DNA of 34,227 bases from VFMC01 sp039796935 (GTDB taxonomy: Bacteria; Actinomycetota; Acidimicrobiia; Acidimicrobiales; Ilumatobacteraceae): contig JBDKIV010000089.1 in NCBI GenBank assembly GCA_039796935.1, positions 1-34,227 of the forward strand. The letters run 5' to 3'. The notes below the pieces were generated by a model. That model saw only the letters and a list, made by a program, of their open reading frames with translations. It was not told the DNA's origin and did not search any database. This document shows positions 1-7,108 of this stretch, piece after piece. Position 1 is the first letter of the stretch. Each line of letters opens with the position of its first letter. The translations under genes were made by a program, and so were the position numbers.

Positions 1-2
1 GT

Positions 3-377
3 AGTGGCTTCCGCAGCACTTGTTCTCTCTCACGACGAAGCATAAACACCACTCGCGCATCTGAGCAAGGGAGTGCAACGTTATTTGTTGCACTCACACT
101 TGCCGTCACCATTGCATTGCAATCGGCGTTGATGTTCCTTGGGCGGTTTATGATCAATTCAGAACGTGCACGAATCTCCAGCAACGTCAGTGCTTTGAGC
201 GCAATTTACGGCGGTAAAACACAAGCCGAACTCAGCGCACAACTGAACCGCTCGATGTTGTGTGGTTACAGCACTGAAGAGGAAAACATCGTGGTGTGTA
301 GTGATGTTTCCGGCGTACAGCGTTGGGCAAAAGCAGCCGATACTTGGTTGACAACATTGCCTACACTGGAAGAGTGA
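3..377 (+). CDS. TadE-like pilus/secretion protein, 5'-truncated
   Basis: The frame is open from the window edge to TGA at 375-377, giving 124 visible residues; the true start lies upstream of the window. A Gly-Ser-Ala-Thr block (residue 23 onward, GSATLFVALTLAVTIALQ) leads into one hydrophobic helix (about 24-45), then an Arg/Ala-rich helix (ERARISSNVSALSAIYG) and two cysteines (C87 and C99). This is the layout of the actinobacterial TadE-like family found near tad/Flp pilus and secretion genes (Rv3655c type): a single-pass envelope protein, probably a minor pseudopilin. No tad genes are visible because the window starts here. The gene overlaps the next by GTGA. Base composition (about 50% G+C; many CAA, AAA, ATT and TTT codons) is unlike everything after base 900. 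Family call is moderate confidence; function is inferred from family only. Confidence 0.6.
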   Translation, partial: SGFRSTCSLSRRSINTTRASEQGSATLFVALTLAVTIALQSALMFLGRFMINSERARISSNVSALSAIYGGKTQAELSAQLNRSMLCGYSTEEENIVVCSDVSGVQRWAKAADTWLTTLPTLEE

Positions 378-787
378 GTAGCAACCAAACACGAGCGCCA
401 CGAGTTCGACGAGTAACGCGAGTTATTCGAGAGATAGACCCATGGTCGGCGTTCAAAGTTGGTCTTGCTTTTCATCTCGTTGTGTATTTCACAGTGATTA
501 TTGCCTCAATTTTGTTGTGGAGCGTGGCCTCTGCAACTGGGACCATCGACAACATCGAGCGATTTCTGATGTCGTTTGGCTGGGAGTCATTCCAATTTCA
601 TGGCTGGCAACTGCTCTTGAATGAGATCCTTCTCGGACTTCTCGCCGTTGTGTTGCTGACCATCGTGTGGGTGCTTGGCGCAACCATGTTCAATCTGATC
701 ACCGACTTGGTAGGCGGCATACGCGTATCAGTATTGGAAGAAGAAGTCCTCGTCACCACGGTTGAGGGTGACGGAAAGCGGCAGTAG
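374..787 (+). CDS. DUF3566 transmembrane protein
   Basis: A 137-aa protein starting at GTG 374, which overlaps the previous stop (GTGA); an earlier in-frame start at 323 would lie deep inside the upstream gene, so I prefer 374. A basic N-terminus (RVRRVTRVIREIDPWSAFKVG) is followed by a transmembrane helix (about 30-53), a GTIDNIERF segment, a second helix (about 86-107) and the ending FNLITDLVGGIRVSVLEEE. These are hallmarks of DUF3566, which in actinobacteria usually sits directly downstream of gyrA and before tRNA-Ile. Here tRNA-Ile does follow, but a TadE-like gene rather than gyrA precedes it. Molecular function is unknown. Composition is low-GC like its upstream neighbour. Confident on family, not on role. 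Confidence 0.85.
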   Translation: MSSNQTRAPRVRRVTRVIREIDPWSAFKVGLAFHLVVYFTVIIASILLWSVASATGTIDNIERFLMSFGWESFQFHGWQLLLNEILLGLLAVVLLTIVWVLGATMFNLITDLVGGIRVSVLEEEVLVTTVEGDGKRQ

Positions 788-795
788 GCTAAAAC

Positions 796-816
796 GCCCC
801 GAAGGCAATTCGGGGC
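796..816 (+). terminator. Hairpin between DUF3566 and tRNA-Ile, overlapping tRNA 5' end
   Basis: GCCCCGAA (796-803) and TTCGGGGC (809-816) form a perfect 8-bp stem with a 5-base loop. The right arm includes the first five bases of tRNA-Ile, so this stem and the tRNA acceptor stem exclude each other. It could attenuate read-through from DUF3566 or delay tRNA folding; neither is shown. Confidence 0.35.
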
Positions 817-885
817 TATAGCTCAGTTGGTTAGAGCGCATCCCTGATAAGGATGAGGTCACAAGTTCGATTCTTGTTAGCCCCA
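812..885 (+). tRNA. tRNA-Ile (anticodon GAT)
   Basis: A 74-base cloverleaf. Acceptor GGGGCTA (812-818) pairs fully with TAGCCCC (878-884), with discriminator A885. The D arm is GCTC...GAGC; the anticodon stem CATCC/GGATG encloses loop CTGATAA with GAT at 846-848; the T arm is ACAAG-TTCGATT-CTTGT. CCA is not encoded. The T stem is A/T-rich like the upstream genes. In most actinobacteria tRNA-Ala(TGC) follows immediately; here it lies 15 kb away at 16238. Confidence 0.97.
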
Positions 886-911
886 CTACATCACTCGGCG
901 AACGAGTCACG

Positions 912-931
912 AGGCCCCCGCGAGGGGGCCT
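912..931 (+). terminator. Strong hairpin downstream of tRNA-Ile
   Basis: AGGCCCCC (912-919), GCGA tetraloop (920-923) and GGGGGCCT (924-931) form a perfect 8-bp GC stem followed by a T-containing but not poly-T stretch. Position suggests termination of the tRNA transcript. A separate 18-base dyad, TCGACGAG-CA-CTCGTCGA, lies at 951-968; its role is unknown. Confidence 0.65.
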
Positions 932-1023
932 TCGTCGTTCTTCGAGCCCGTCGACGAGCACTCGTCGAGCTCTCGTCAGGTGCGTGTGGCGTGCGTACCG
1001 GCAAGAGCGCGACACGGTGTTGG

Positions 1024-1029
1024 TAGCCT
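1024..1029 (+). promoter_or_regulatory. Leaderless-type -10 (TAGCCT)
   Basis: TAGCCT ends 6 bases before ATG 1036. With no ribosome-binding site present, transcription would begin at or near the A of the start codon. The same spacing recurs at many genes in this window. Confidence 0.5.
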
Positions 1030-1035
1030 CCCGCC

Positions 1036-1170
1036 ATGACCGTCCTGCGTCGCGCCCTGTTGGCCCTGTCGTTGGCAAGTGTGATCGCCGGACTGCTCCG
1101 CCTGCGTGGCAAGGGTGGTGTACCGCCGCAAGAGGGCGGGTGGACGGAGTTGCGAGTGCCCCCGTCATGA
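1036..1170 (+). CDS. Small membrane peptide, 44 aa
   Basis: A short open frame: ATG at 1036 and TGA at 1168-1170. The N-terminus is basic then hydrophobic (MTVLRRALLALSLASVIAGL), consistent with one membrane helix (about 6-21), followed by a basic linker RLRGKGG and a VPPQEGGW segment. Support for a real gene: a TAGCCT -10-like element exactly 6 bases upstream, and an ATGA overlap with the next start at 1167 that implies translational coupling. The helix-basic-GGVPPQ-GGW layout resembles small conserved hypothetical proteins I recall from Acidimicrobiia, but I cannot name a family. Function unknown; possibly a membrane anchor or partner for the downstream dehydrogenase-like protein. Confidence 0.6.
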   Translation: MTVLRRALLALSLASVIAGLLRLRGKGGVPPQEGGWTELRVPPS

Positions 1171-2249
1171 CGGCCGGTGCTCGTGATGATGCTCGTGATG
1201 GTCTTCGTGATGATGCTCGCGACGGTGTTCGTGACGGTGCTCGTGATGCGCCGATCGTCGGCATCCTCGGGTGCGGTGTCACGGGGCAGGCCGTCGGGCG
1301 AGCCCTGCGTGCACGCGGGGTTCGGGTGGCCTGGCACGACCGGGCGGTCGGCGTGGCCGATCGGGCTCGTCGCCGCCTGGGTGGGGTGGTCGTCGACGAC
1401 CCGGCAGACCTGGGCGTCACCGATGTGGTGGTGGTGACGGCGCCGGTCGCCCATGCACCGATCGTGCACGACCTGATCGCCGGTCGATGTCATGTGGTCA
1501 GCGTGAGCGACGATCCGGGTGATGTGCGCGAGTTGTTGCACCTGCACGAGTACGCGCGCTCTCATGGGGTGAGCGTTGCGGTCGGGGCGGCGTTGTCGCC
1601 CGGCCTCACCGGTGTGTTGGCGCGCCACCTGGCCGATCGGCTGGCGGTGGTGGACGAGATCCACGTGGCGATGCACGGAACGGCTGGTCCGGCGTGTGCC
1701 CGCCAGCATCACGATTCGCTGGGTGCCACGGCGCACGGCTGGCACGACGGTGATTGGATCGATCGCCCCGGTGGGAGTGGTCGCGAGTTGTGCTGGTTCC
1801 CCGATCCGATCGGCCCCGCCGACTGTTACCGGGCCGGTCTCGCCGACCCGATCACGCTCCATGCGGCGTTTCCCGAGGTCGAGCGGATCTCGGCGCGCGT
1901 GTCGGCCACCCGGCGTGACCGGCTGACGGCCCGGTTGCCGATGCTGTCCCCGCCGCACGCCGAGGGCGATCGGGGTGCGGTCCGGGTCGAGGTGCGTGGT
2001 GCGGACGGCGACGGTGCTCGGGTGACGTTCGTGCTCGGTTCGGCCGGTCGGGTGGGTGACATGGCCGGCACGGTGGCGGCACTGTTCGCCGAAGCGTTCG
2101 CCGGGTCGGGTTCGCTGGTGCGACCTGAACCGGGTGTGCATCTGGCCGGTCAGCCCGGTCCGTTGAGTCGGTGGATGATGGGGGCGGCGGTGACGTGCGG
2201 GGTGTCGGTGCACGAGTTCACCGGAGTCGCCCGTGCGAGTGCCTGGTGA
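1167..2249 (+). CDS. Saccharopine-dehydrogenase-like NAD(P)-binding protein
   Basis: A 360-aa protein from ATG 1167, chosen because it overlaps the stop of the upstream peptide (ATGA); the longer frame back to 984 lacks coding character. After a repetitive N-terminus of Ala/Arg/Asp/Gly units (residues 4-28) comes a Rossmann motif G35-C-G37-V-T-G40, a VVVVTAPVAHAPIV strand with loop, and VSVSDDPGDV. The middle (SHGVSVAVGAALSPGLTGVLA) matches the second strand and following loop of the saccharopine dehydrogenase NADP-binding family, where a nucleotide-binding domain is followed by a substrate domain. Substrate unknown; a reductase or dehydrogenase acting on an amino or keto compound is plausible. 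The N-terminal repeat looks like a 12-base expansion and may be non-functional. Confidence 0.65.
   Translation: MTAGARDDARDGLRDDARDGVRDGARDAPIVGILGCGVTGQAVGRALRARGVRVAWHDRAVGVADRARRRLGGVVVDDPADLGVTDVVVVTAPVAHAPIVHDLIAGRCHVVSVSDDPGDVRELLHLHEYARSHGVSVAVGAALSPGLTGVLARHLADRLAVVDEIHVAMHGTAGPACARQHHDSLGATAHGWHDGDWIDRPGGSGRELCWFPDPIGPADCYRAGLADPITLHAAFPEVERISARVSATRRDRLTARLPMLSPPHAEGDRGAVRVEVRGADGDGARVTFVLGSAGRVGDMAGTVAALFAEAFAGSGSLVRPEPGVHLAGQPGPLSRWMMGAAVTCGVSVHEFTGVARASAW
1169..1250 (+). repeat. 12-base degenerate tandem repeat in coding N-terminus
   Basis: Units related to GCTCGTGATGAT or GTTCGTGACGGT repeat about six times and encode Ala/Val/Leu-Arg-Asp-Asp/Gly blocks just before the Rossmann domain. 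The period is a multiple of three, so the frame is kept. Confidence 0.7.
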
Positions 2250-2278
2250 CGCGGTGCAGAGCCCGAACACGACCTCGT

Positions 2279-2311
2279 GACGCCGCGATGATGCGATGAC
2301 GCCGCGATGAT
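2279..2311 (+). repeat. Direct repeat upstream of alpha/beta hydrolase
   Basis: The block GACGCCGCGATGATG occurs twice, separated by CGAT, in the 68-base gap between two plus-strand genes. The second copy supplies GATGAT 6 bases before ATG 2318, a weak match to the leaderless -10 pattern. Confidence 0.6.
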
Positions 2312-2317
2312 GACCCC

Positions 2318-3181
2318 ATGACGACGCCGGAGTTGACCCTGCCGTGGTTGCCTGACGGTCGTACGGTCGTGCTCGCCGGTCGCGGTGAGGTCTTCGTGCG
2401 CGTGCACCGTCACCCCGACCCGACTCGACCCTGGTTGCTGTTGCTGCACGGTTGGACGGCCAGCGCCGACCTCCAGTTCTTCACCGCCTACGAGGCTCTG
2501 GCCGAACGATGGTCGTTCGTGGCGATCGATCATCGGGGGCACGGCCGGGGCATGCGTTCCACCACACCCTTCCGGCTCGAGGATGCTGCCGACGATGCGG
2601 CCGCCGTCGTCGAGCAGTTGGGGATCGAGTCGGTGGTGACGGTCGGGTACTCGATGGGCGGGCCGATCAGCATGCGTGTTGCCCAGCGCCATCCGCACCT
2701 GGTGAGCGGCCTCGTGGTGCAGGCCACGGCGCTCGAGTGGTTGGCGACCCGCTGGGAGCGGGCCCGGTGGCGGGCGGTCCGGTTGCTCGGGCCGGTGATG
2801 CGCAGCTGGGCCTACCCGCGCTGGGTGAGGTTCCTGGTGGGTCGGCTCTTGGGGATGGGTCATCAACTCGAGCCGTACCTGCCGTGGATCGAGGGCGAGA
2901 TGCGTCGCGGTGATCATCTGGGGATCGTGCAAGCGGGCCGAGCGTTGAGCCGCCACGACGCCCGCCGTTGGGCACCGGCTCTCGGTCTGCCTGCTGCTGC
3001 GGTGGTGACCACCCGCGATCGACTGGTGCCGCCGCGCAAGCAGCGCGAGTTGGCGGCAGCGCTGGGCGCCGAGGTGTTCGAGGTCGACGGCGACCACATG
3101 GTGTGTTGGGAGTGGCCGGACCGCTATCGCGATGCAACGGTGCGCTCGATCGTGTCGGTGACGGCCCGTCTCGCCGTGTGA
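2318..3181 (+). CDS. Alpha/beta hydrolase
   Basis: A 287-aa alpha/beta hydrolase-fold protein. Visible elements in order: oxyanion-hole motif HGWTAS (44-49), DHRGHGRG (71-78), nucleophile elbow GYSMGG with Ser112, a cap region rich in Trp/Arg (about 140-200), acid Asp234 in TTRDRLVPP and catalytic His260 in DGDHMV. The triad Ser-Asp-His is complete, so it should be an active esterase, lipase or C-C hydrolase; substrate cannot be deduced. No signal peptide, hence cytoplasmic. Start ATG 2318 lies 68 bases after the dehydrogenase-like gene, possibly the same operon or with its own promoter in the direct repeat. The gene ends TGTGAG, and a GTGTCCGTGTGC repeat runs on after the stop. Confidence 0.85.
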   Translation: MTTPELTLPWLPDGRTVVLAGRGEVFVRVHRHPDPTRPWLLLLHGWTASADLQFFTAYEALAERWSFVAIDHRGHGRGMRSTTPFRLEDAADDAAAVVEQLGIESVVTVGYSMGGPISMRVAQRHPHLVSGLVVQATALEWLATRWERARWRAVRLLGPVMRSWAYPRWVRFLVGRLLGMGHQLEPYLPWIEGEMRRGDHLGIVQAGRALSRHDARRWAPALGLPAAAVVTTRDRLVPPRKQRELAAALGAEVFEVDGDHMVCWEWPDRYRDATVRSIVSVTARLAV

Positions 3182-3225
3182 GTGTCCGTGTGCGTGTCCG
3201 TGTGCGTGTCAGCGCGACCGTCAGT
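3178..3225. repeat. 12-base repeats between convergent gene ends
   Basis: GTGTCCGTGTGC occurs twice in tandem after the stop of the hydrolase (TGA 3179-3181). Minus-strand TGA triplets follow at 3209-3211 and 3221-3223, the latter being the DUF1003 stop. No terminator-like hairpin is seen. Confidence 0.6.
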
Positions 3226-3739
3226 GCGACAGGTCGTTCTTCGCCGATCGTTGTTCGAGGTCATCGAGGCGGGCGCTCATCCGTTCGATCGCTTCGGTCA
3301 GTCGGTCGAGGTGTTCGCCGACCTCGCTCGAGGTGGCGACCCCGGTGAGTGACAGTCGGATGCCGGCCAATTCTCGGGCGAGGAACTCGGTGTCGGCCTG
3401 CGTGCGTTCGGCCACGCGTCGGTCGATGTCGGTCTGGGCCCTGTCGCGCAGTTCCTGGCGGTTCTGTGCGAGCAGGATCAGCGGTGCCGCATAGGCGGCC
3501 TGCAGCGAGAGCAGCAGGGTCAGGCCGACGAACTGCCACCGGTCGAAGCGCAGTTCTTCGGGCCCGAAGGCGTTCCATGCCACCCAACTGAGGCAGAAGA
3601 GGGTCTGATAGACGAGGAAACGCGCGGTCCCCATCAGTCGCGCGACGGTCTCGCTGAACTGGCCGAAGGCGTCCTGGTCGTAGTGGATGCTGAGCATTCG
3701 CCGCTGGCGCGGTGTGCTCAGGTCGTCTCGGCGGGTCAT
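3221..3739 (-). CDS. DUF1003 membrane protein
   Basis: A 172-aa protein starting at ATG 3739, overlapping the upstream stop by ATGA; the frame is open further upstream but that part is a shadow of the MgtE-N gene. Two membrane helices (about 41-57 and 70-91) flank the conserved-looking FGPEELRFDRWQF loop; the second ends in LLAQNRQE, the family signature. The C-terminal 80 residues are charged and heptad-like (DTEFLARELAGIR, LDRLTEAIERMSARLDDLEQR), predicting a cytoplasmic coiled coil. Pairing of DUF1003 with an MgtE-N/CBS protein is conserved in actinobacteria (the Rv1231c/Rv1232c arrangement, from memory). This suggests the two form a membrane complex, perhaps in divalent-cation homeostasis, which is not demonstrated. 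Confidence 0.88.
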   Translation of the reverse strand: MTRRDDLSTPRQRRMLSIHYDQDAFGQFSETVARLMGTARFLVYQTLFCLSWVAWNAFGPEELRFDRWQFVGLTLLLSLQAAYAAPLILLAQNRQELRDRAQTDIDRRVAERTQADTEFLARELAGIRLSLTGVATSSEVGEHLDRLTEAIERMSARLDDLEQRSAKNDLSH

Positions 3740-4962
3740 GTGACCACCCGCCGTCTCTGTCGCCAGCCGGTGGGCAGGGTGCGGTCGAGCACGTCGTCGA
3801 CGGTGATCGCACCGAGCAGCCGACCGGATTCGTCGCAGACCCCGACGGCGAGCATGTTGTAGCTGGCCACCCGTTCGGCGACCTCGCGTTCGCTCATCTG
3901 GGCCGAGATGGTGGGTTCTTGTTCGATGCACCGGCCGAGTTCCATGCTCGGCGGTTCGCGCAGCAGGCGTTGGAAGTGCACCACACCGAGGTAGGTACCC
4001 GTCGGTGGCTTGTAGGGAGGTTGGACCACGAACACCTGGGCCGCGATCGACACGAGCCACTCGGGGTCTCGAATGTGGGCGAGTGCCTCGGCGACGGTGG
4101 AGGTGGGGCCGAGGACGATGATCTCGGGGGTCATGAGCGACCCGGCGGTGCCTTCGTCGTACGAGAGCAGGCGCCGCATCACGTCGGCGTCCTCGTCGTC
4201 CATCGCTTCGAGGATCCGGCTGCGTTGTTCGCCCGGCATCTCGGCCAGCAGGTCGGCGAGGTCGTCGTACTCCATTTCTTCGAGCACGCCGATCAGGCGG
4301 TCCATGTCGAGCCCCTCGATCATGCGCAGCTGTTCGGCTTCGGGGAGCTCTTCGAGCAGGTCGGCGAGGCGTTCGTCGTCCATCGCCGCGGCGAGCTGCT
4401 TGCGGCTGTTGAGTGGGAGTGAGCGCACGACGGCGGCCACGTCGCTCGGGTGCATGTCGCGAAGGCGGGCCGCTTCGGCGGCCATGGCGCCGTTCGCGCC
4501 GGCCGGGAACAGGTCGGGAACCTCGTCCCAGTCGAGGAGCCGATAGCTCGGCCGGCGCCGCAGGGCGGACCGTCGCGCGAGGCGGACCTTGGCGATCTCC
4601 CACCAGGTGGCCCGGCCGTCGCTGGCCGGGCGGATGGCGATGTCGCTGACGGTCTCGTCGCCGATGCGGCGGTCGATGATGTCGCGGCTGATGAGGACTT
4701 CGCTGTTGCGTGGTTTGAACGGGTTGAGGTCGACGTCCCAGCTGCGGAGTCGGGCGCCGTCTCCGTCGAGCGAGCCGATGCGGCCGACGTTGACGAAGAT
4801 GCGCCGCCGCTGACTGGTGGCGACGAAGCCGAGGACGCGTGGCGCGGTGCCCGGTTGGCTGGGGATGACCACGATGTCGTCGATCTTGCCGATGGGTGCC
4901 CCGCCGGCATCGAGCAACGGCAGGCGCATCACCCGGAATGCGTAGATGAGGTCGCCTGCCAT
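3736..4962 (-). CDS. MgtE-N/CBS domain protein without transporter domain
   Basis: A 408-aa soluble protein. Residues 1-100 (AFRVMRLPLLDAGGAPIGKIDD...VLGFVAT) resemble a PRC-barrel. About 165-290 is a superhelical MgtE intracellular N domain with repeats such as MHPSDVAAVVRSLP, DDERLADLLEELPE and MEYDDLADLLAEMP, then ILEAMDDEDADVMRRLLSYDEGTAGSLMT, the canonical link to CBS domains. Two CBS units follow (about 295-400; GAITVDDVLD near the end). In true MgtE a five-helix Mg2+ channel would follow; here the protein stops and the two-helix DUF1003 gene begins by ATGA overlap. It is therefore likely a cation- or nucleotide-sensing regulator acting with DUF1003. Start ATG 4962 is supported by TAGCCT 6 bases upstream. 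Confidence 0.88.
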   Translation of the reverse strand: MAGDLIYAFRVMRLPLLDAGGAPIGKIDDIVVIPSQPGTAPRVLGFVATSQRRRIFVNVGRIGSLDGDGARLRSWDVDLNPFKPRNSEVLISRDIIDRRIGDETVSDIAIRPASDGRATWWEIAKVRLARRSALRRRPSYRLLDWDEVPDLFPAGANGAMAAEAARLRDMHPSDVAAVVRSLPLNSRKQLAAAMDDERLADLLEELPEAEQLRMIEGLDMDRLIGVLEEMEYDDLADLLAEMPGEQRSRILEAMDDEDADVMRRLLSYDEGTAGSLMTPEIIVLGPTSTVAEALAHIRDPEWLVSIAAQVFVVQPPYKPPTGTYLGVVHFQRLLREPPSMELGRCIEQEPTISAQMSEREVAERVASYNMLAVGVCDESGRLLGAITVDDVLDRTLPTGWRQRRRVVT

Positions 4963-4968
4963 GCGGCA

Positions 4969-4974
4969 AGGCTA
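4969..4974 (-). promoter_or_regulatory. Leaderless-type -10 (TAGCCT)
   Basis: Reading the minus strand, TAGCCT is followed by 6 bases and then ATG of the MgtE-N/CBS gene. No ribosome-binding site is present. Confidence 0.5.
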
Positions 4975-5013
4975 CCCCTCGGCGCGTTCATGGCCCGGTC
5001 GTTGTGTGCCTGC

Positions 5014-7104
5014 TCAGCCCTGGTCTGCTGGTGCGACGTCTGCTGGTGTGACGTCTGCTGGTGCGACGGCGACGAGGGTGTCGCTGTAGGCGACGCCGCC
5101 TCCCCAGTCGGTGTGTGCGTCGCTGGTGAGGGCGTTGGCTGCTGCATGGTCGGGGTGATGGTCGGACCACCATCCCCAGGGAATCGCCACCACACCGGCC
5201 CGCAGACGTTCGGTCACCTTGACCGGGACGGTCAGTTCGGCGCGGTCGTTCCAGACGCGGGCGAGCATGCCGTCGTCGAGTCCGAGCCGTGCCGCGTCGT
5301 CGGCGAGCATCTCGATGTAGGGGCTGCCTTCGAGTGCGCCGTGGCGGGGCAGGTGCGAGTAGCTCGAGTTGAGGAAACGGGTGTGCTGCTTGGGTGTGAG
5401 CAGAGCGAACGGGTAGCGCTCGGCGAGGTCGGGGTCGCCGGTGTGCGACTCGCGGGCAGGGGTGTAGGTCGGCAGGGCGGGCAGGCCGCGTGCGGCCAGT
5501 GACGGGCTGACGAGTTCGACCTTGCCCGAGGCCGTGTCGAAGCCCCCGTTCGCGTACGGCCGTCCGTCGGCGGGGTAGGGAACGCGTACGAACCCGTCGG
5601 CCCGCAGTTGGTCGAGGTCGACATCGATCAGTGCGCTCGAGAGGGCCGTGAGGTCGTCGTCGAACAGGGCCGGTTCGCTGCATCCGAGGGCGCTGGCGAG
5701 GCGACGGTGGAGTTCGCTGTTGCTGACGGACTCGCCCACCGGGTCGATGGCCTGCTCGTTCCATCCGAGATAGAGGTGACCCCACGACGGCACCACGTCG
5801 ATCGCTTCGATGTGGGTGGTGGCAGGAAGCACGATGTCGGCGTAGCGGGCCGTGTCGGTGAGGTACTGCTCGTGGACGATCGTGAAGAGGTCGTCGCGTT
5901 CGAGGCCGCGACGGATGAGCGCGCTGTTCGGAACCGAGATCACGGGGTTGCCGCCGACCACGATCAGTGCGTGCACCCGCGGGTCGAGCTTCGTGTCGGT
6001 GAGCCACTCGGCCATGCGGACCATGGGGAGCGGACGACGGACCGATGTGGCCAGGTCGGCACGGGTGAGTGCGACCGAGTCGATGAGCGGGTCGGTCCAG
6101 ACACCGACGCTGCGCGAGTAGCCGCCCCCTCGGTCTCGCCATGCACCGACGAGCGCCGGCAGGCAGACGAGGGTTCTATAGAACATGGCACCGTGTTCGT
6201 GGTGCTCTGCCCCGATGAGGGTCCTGATGGCTGCCGGGCGGATGGTGCCGTAGAGGTGGGCGAGCCGTTCGATGTCGGCGACCTCGAGACCGCAGATCGC
6301 GGCGGCGCGCGCGGGGGTCCAGTCGGCCACGTGTGCGACCAGGTCGTCGAAGCCGACGGTGTGCTCGTCGACCCATGCCTGGTCGACGAGGTGGTCGCGG
6401 ACGAGGATGTGCATCATCGCCAGCATGAGGGCGACATCGGTGCCGGGTAGCGGCTGCAGGAACCAGTCGGCGGAGTCGGCGGTGATGGTGCGGATCGGGT
6501 CGATGACGACGACGTGCGCGCCGTCGGCGCGGGCGGCCTCGATGGTCGGCCAGAGGTGCCGGTTGGTCAGGCGGGTGTTGGTTCCCCAGAGGATGATGAG
6601 TCGGGCGTGGCGGATCTCGACCGGTTCGAGTGACCGGCCGCTGCCGTCGGTGGTGGCTGCCCCGATGCGGGCGGCGGCGCCGCAGAGCGCGCCGGTGAGG
6701 GTGCTGACACCGAGGTGGTTCCAGAGGCGCTCACCGAACGAGAGTGCGAGCAGGCTCTGGTTGCCGGCGCTGGTGAACGGTACGACGGCGGCCGGGCCGT
6801 GTTGCGCGATGACCGACCCGAGCCGGTCGCCGATCTCGTCGAGCGCTCGTTCCCAGGTGACGGGTTCGAATCGGCCCTCGCCCTTGCGGCCGACACGGAC
6901 GAGGGGTGTCGTGATCCGGTCGGGGCTGTAGACGCGGTCGAGGTAACGGTTCACCTTGGGGCACAGTTCGCCGGCGCTGAAGGGGTGCGCCGGGTTGCCG
7001 CGCAACTGGACGGCGACGCCGTCGGTGACGCTGACGTGCCAGCCGCAACTGTCGGGGCAGTCGTGGTGGCAGGTGCCGTGGACTCGGGTGGTCGTGTCGC
7101 TCAT
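5014..7104 (-). CDS. Molybdopterin-dependent oxidoreductase
   Basis: A 696-aa catalytic subunit of the DMSO-reductase/formate dehydrogenase superfamily. The N-terminal [4Fe-4S] site is C12, C16, C20 (CHHDCPDSC) and C48 (GELCPKV). The molybdopterin domain follows (PVTWERALDEIGDRLG; LIILWGTNTRLTNRHLWP; VVVIDPIRTITADSADWFLQ), with C141 in TGALCGAA a possible metal-ligand position. VGGNPVISVPN, LTDTARYADIVLPATTHIE and the C-terminal dinucleotide-binding domain (LNSSYSHLP, GLDDGMLARVWN) are all present. No Tat signal is seen, so probably cytoplasmic. It lies 4 bases after an LLM oxidoreductase gene, so the two are co-transcribed. No electron-transfer subunit is adjacent; substrate unknown. The C-terminus ends in a Pro-Ala-Asp-Val repeat from a 15-base DNA repeat. 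Confidence 0.88.
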   Translation of the reverse strand: MSDTTTRVHGTCHHDCPDSCGWHVSVTDGVAVQLRGNPAHPFSAGELCPKVNRYLDRVYSPDRITTPLVRVGRKGEGRFEPVTWERALDEIGDRLGSVIAQHGPAAVVPFTSAGNQSLLALSFGERLWNHLGVSTLTGALCGAAARIGAATTDGSGRSLEPVEIRHARLIILWGTNTRLTNRHLWPTIEAARADGAHVVVIDPIRTITADSADWFLQPLPGTDVALMLAMMHILVRDHLVDQAWVDEHTVGFDDLVAHVADWTPARAAAICGLEVADIERLAHLYGTIRPAAIRTLIGAEHHEHGAMFYRTLVCLPALVGAWRDRGGGYSRSVGVWTDPLIDSVALTRADLATSVRRPLPMVRMAEWLTDTKLDPRVHALIVVGGNPVISVPNSALIRRGLERDDLFTIVHEQYLTDTARYADIVLPATTHIEAIDVVPSWGHLYLGWNEQAIDPVGESVSNSELHRRLASALGCSEPALFDDDLTALSSALIDVDLDQLRADGFVRVPYPADGRPYANGGFDTASGKVELVSPSLAARGLPALPTYTPARESHTGDPDLAERYPFALLTPKQHTRFLNSSYSHLPRHGALEGSPYIEMLADDAARLGLDDGMLARVWNDRAELTVPVKVTERLRAGVVAIPWGWWSDHHPDHAAANALTSDAHTDWGGGVAYSDTLVAVAPADVTPADVAPADQG
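5022..5068 (-). repeat. 15-base tandem repeat at 3' end of molybdopterin gene
   Basis: About three copies of GTCTGCTGGTGCGAC (plus-strand reading) encode the APADVTPADVAPADQG tail just before the stop at 5014-5016. The period is a multiple of three, as expected for an in-frame expansion. Confidence 0.8.
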
Positions 7105-7108
7105 CGGG

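Noticed and set aside
951..968. TCGACGAG-CA-CTCGTCGA dyad as a regulatory operator
   Set aside because: A two-base loop and composition matching local codon-like sequence make chance likely, and no promoter element is placed around it.
812..1036. Integrated element at tRNA-Ile
   Set aside because: No integrase, excisionase or direct repeat of the tRNA 3' end was found in the window; kept only as a composition finding.
891..2270. Long minus-strand open frame of 459 codons
   Set aside because: Composition is Arg/His/Thr/Pro-rich with no domain; it is the antisense shadow of the dehydrogenase-like gene, whose plus-strand frame has a Rossmann motif.
3740..4969. N-terminal extension of DUF1003 to 582 aa
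   Set aside because: The extension is an out-of-frame shadow of the MgtE-N/CBS gene; the ATGA overlap fixes the start at 3739.
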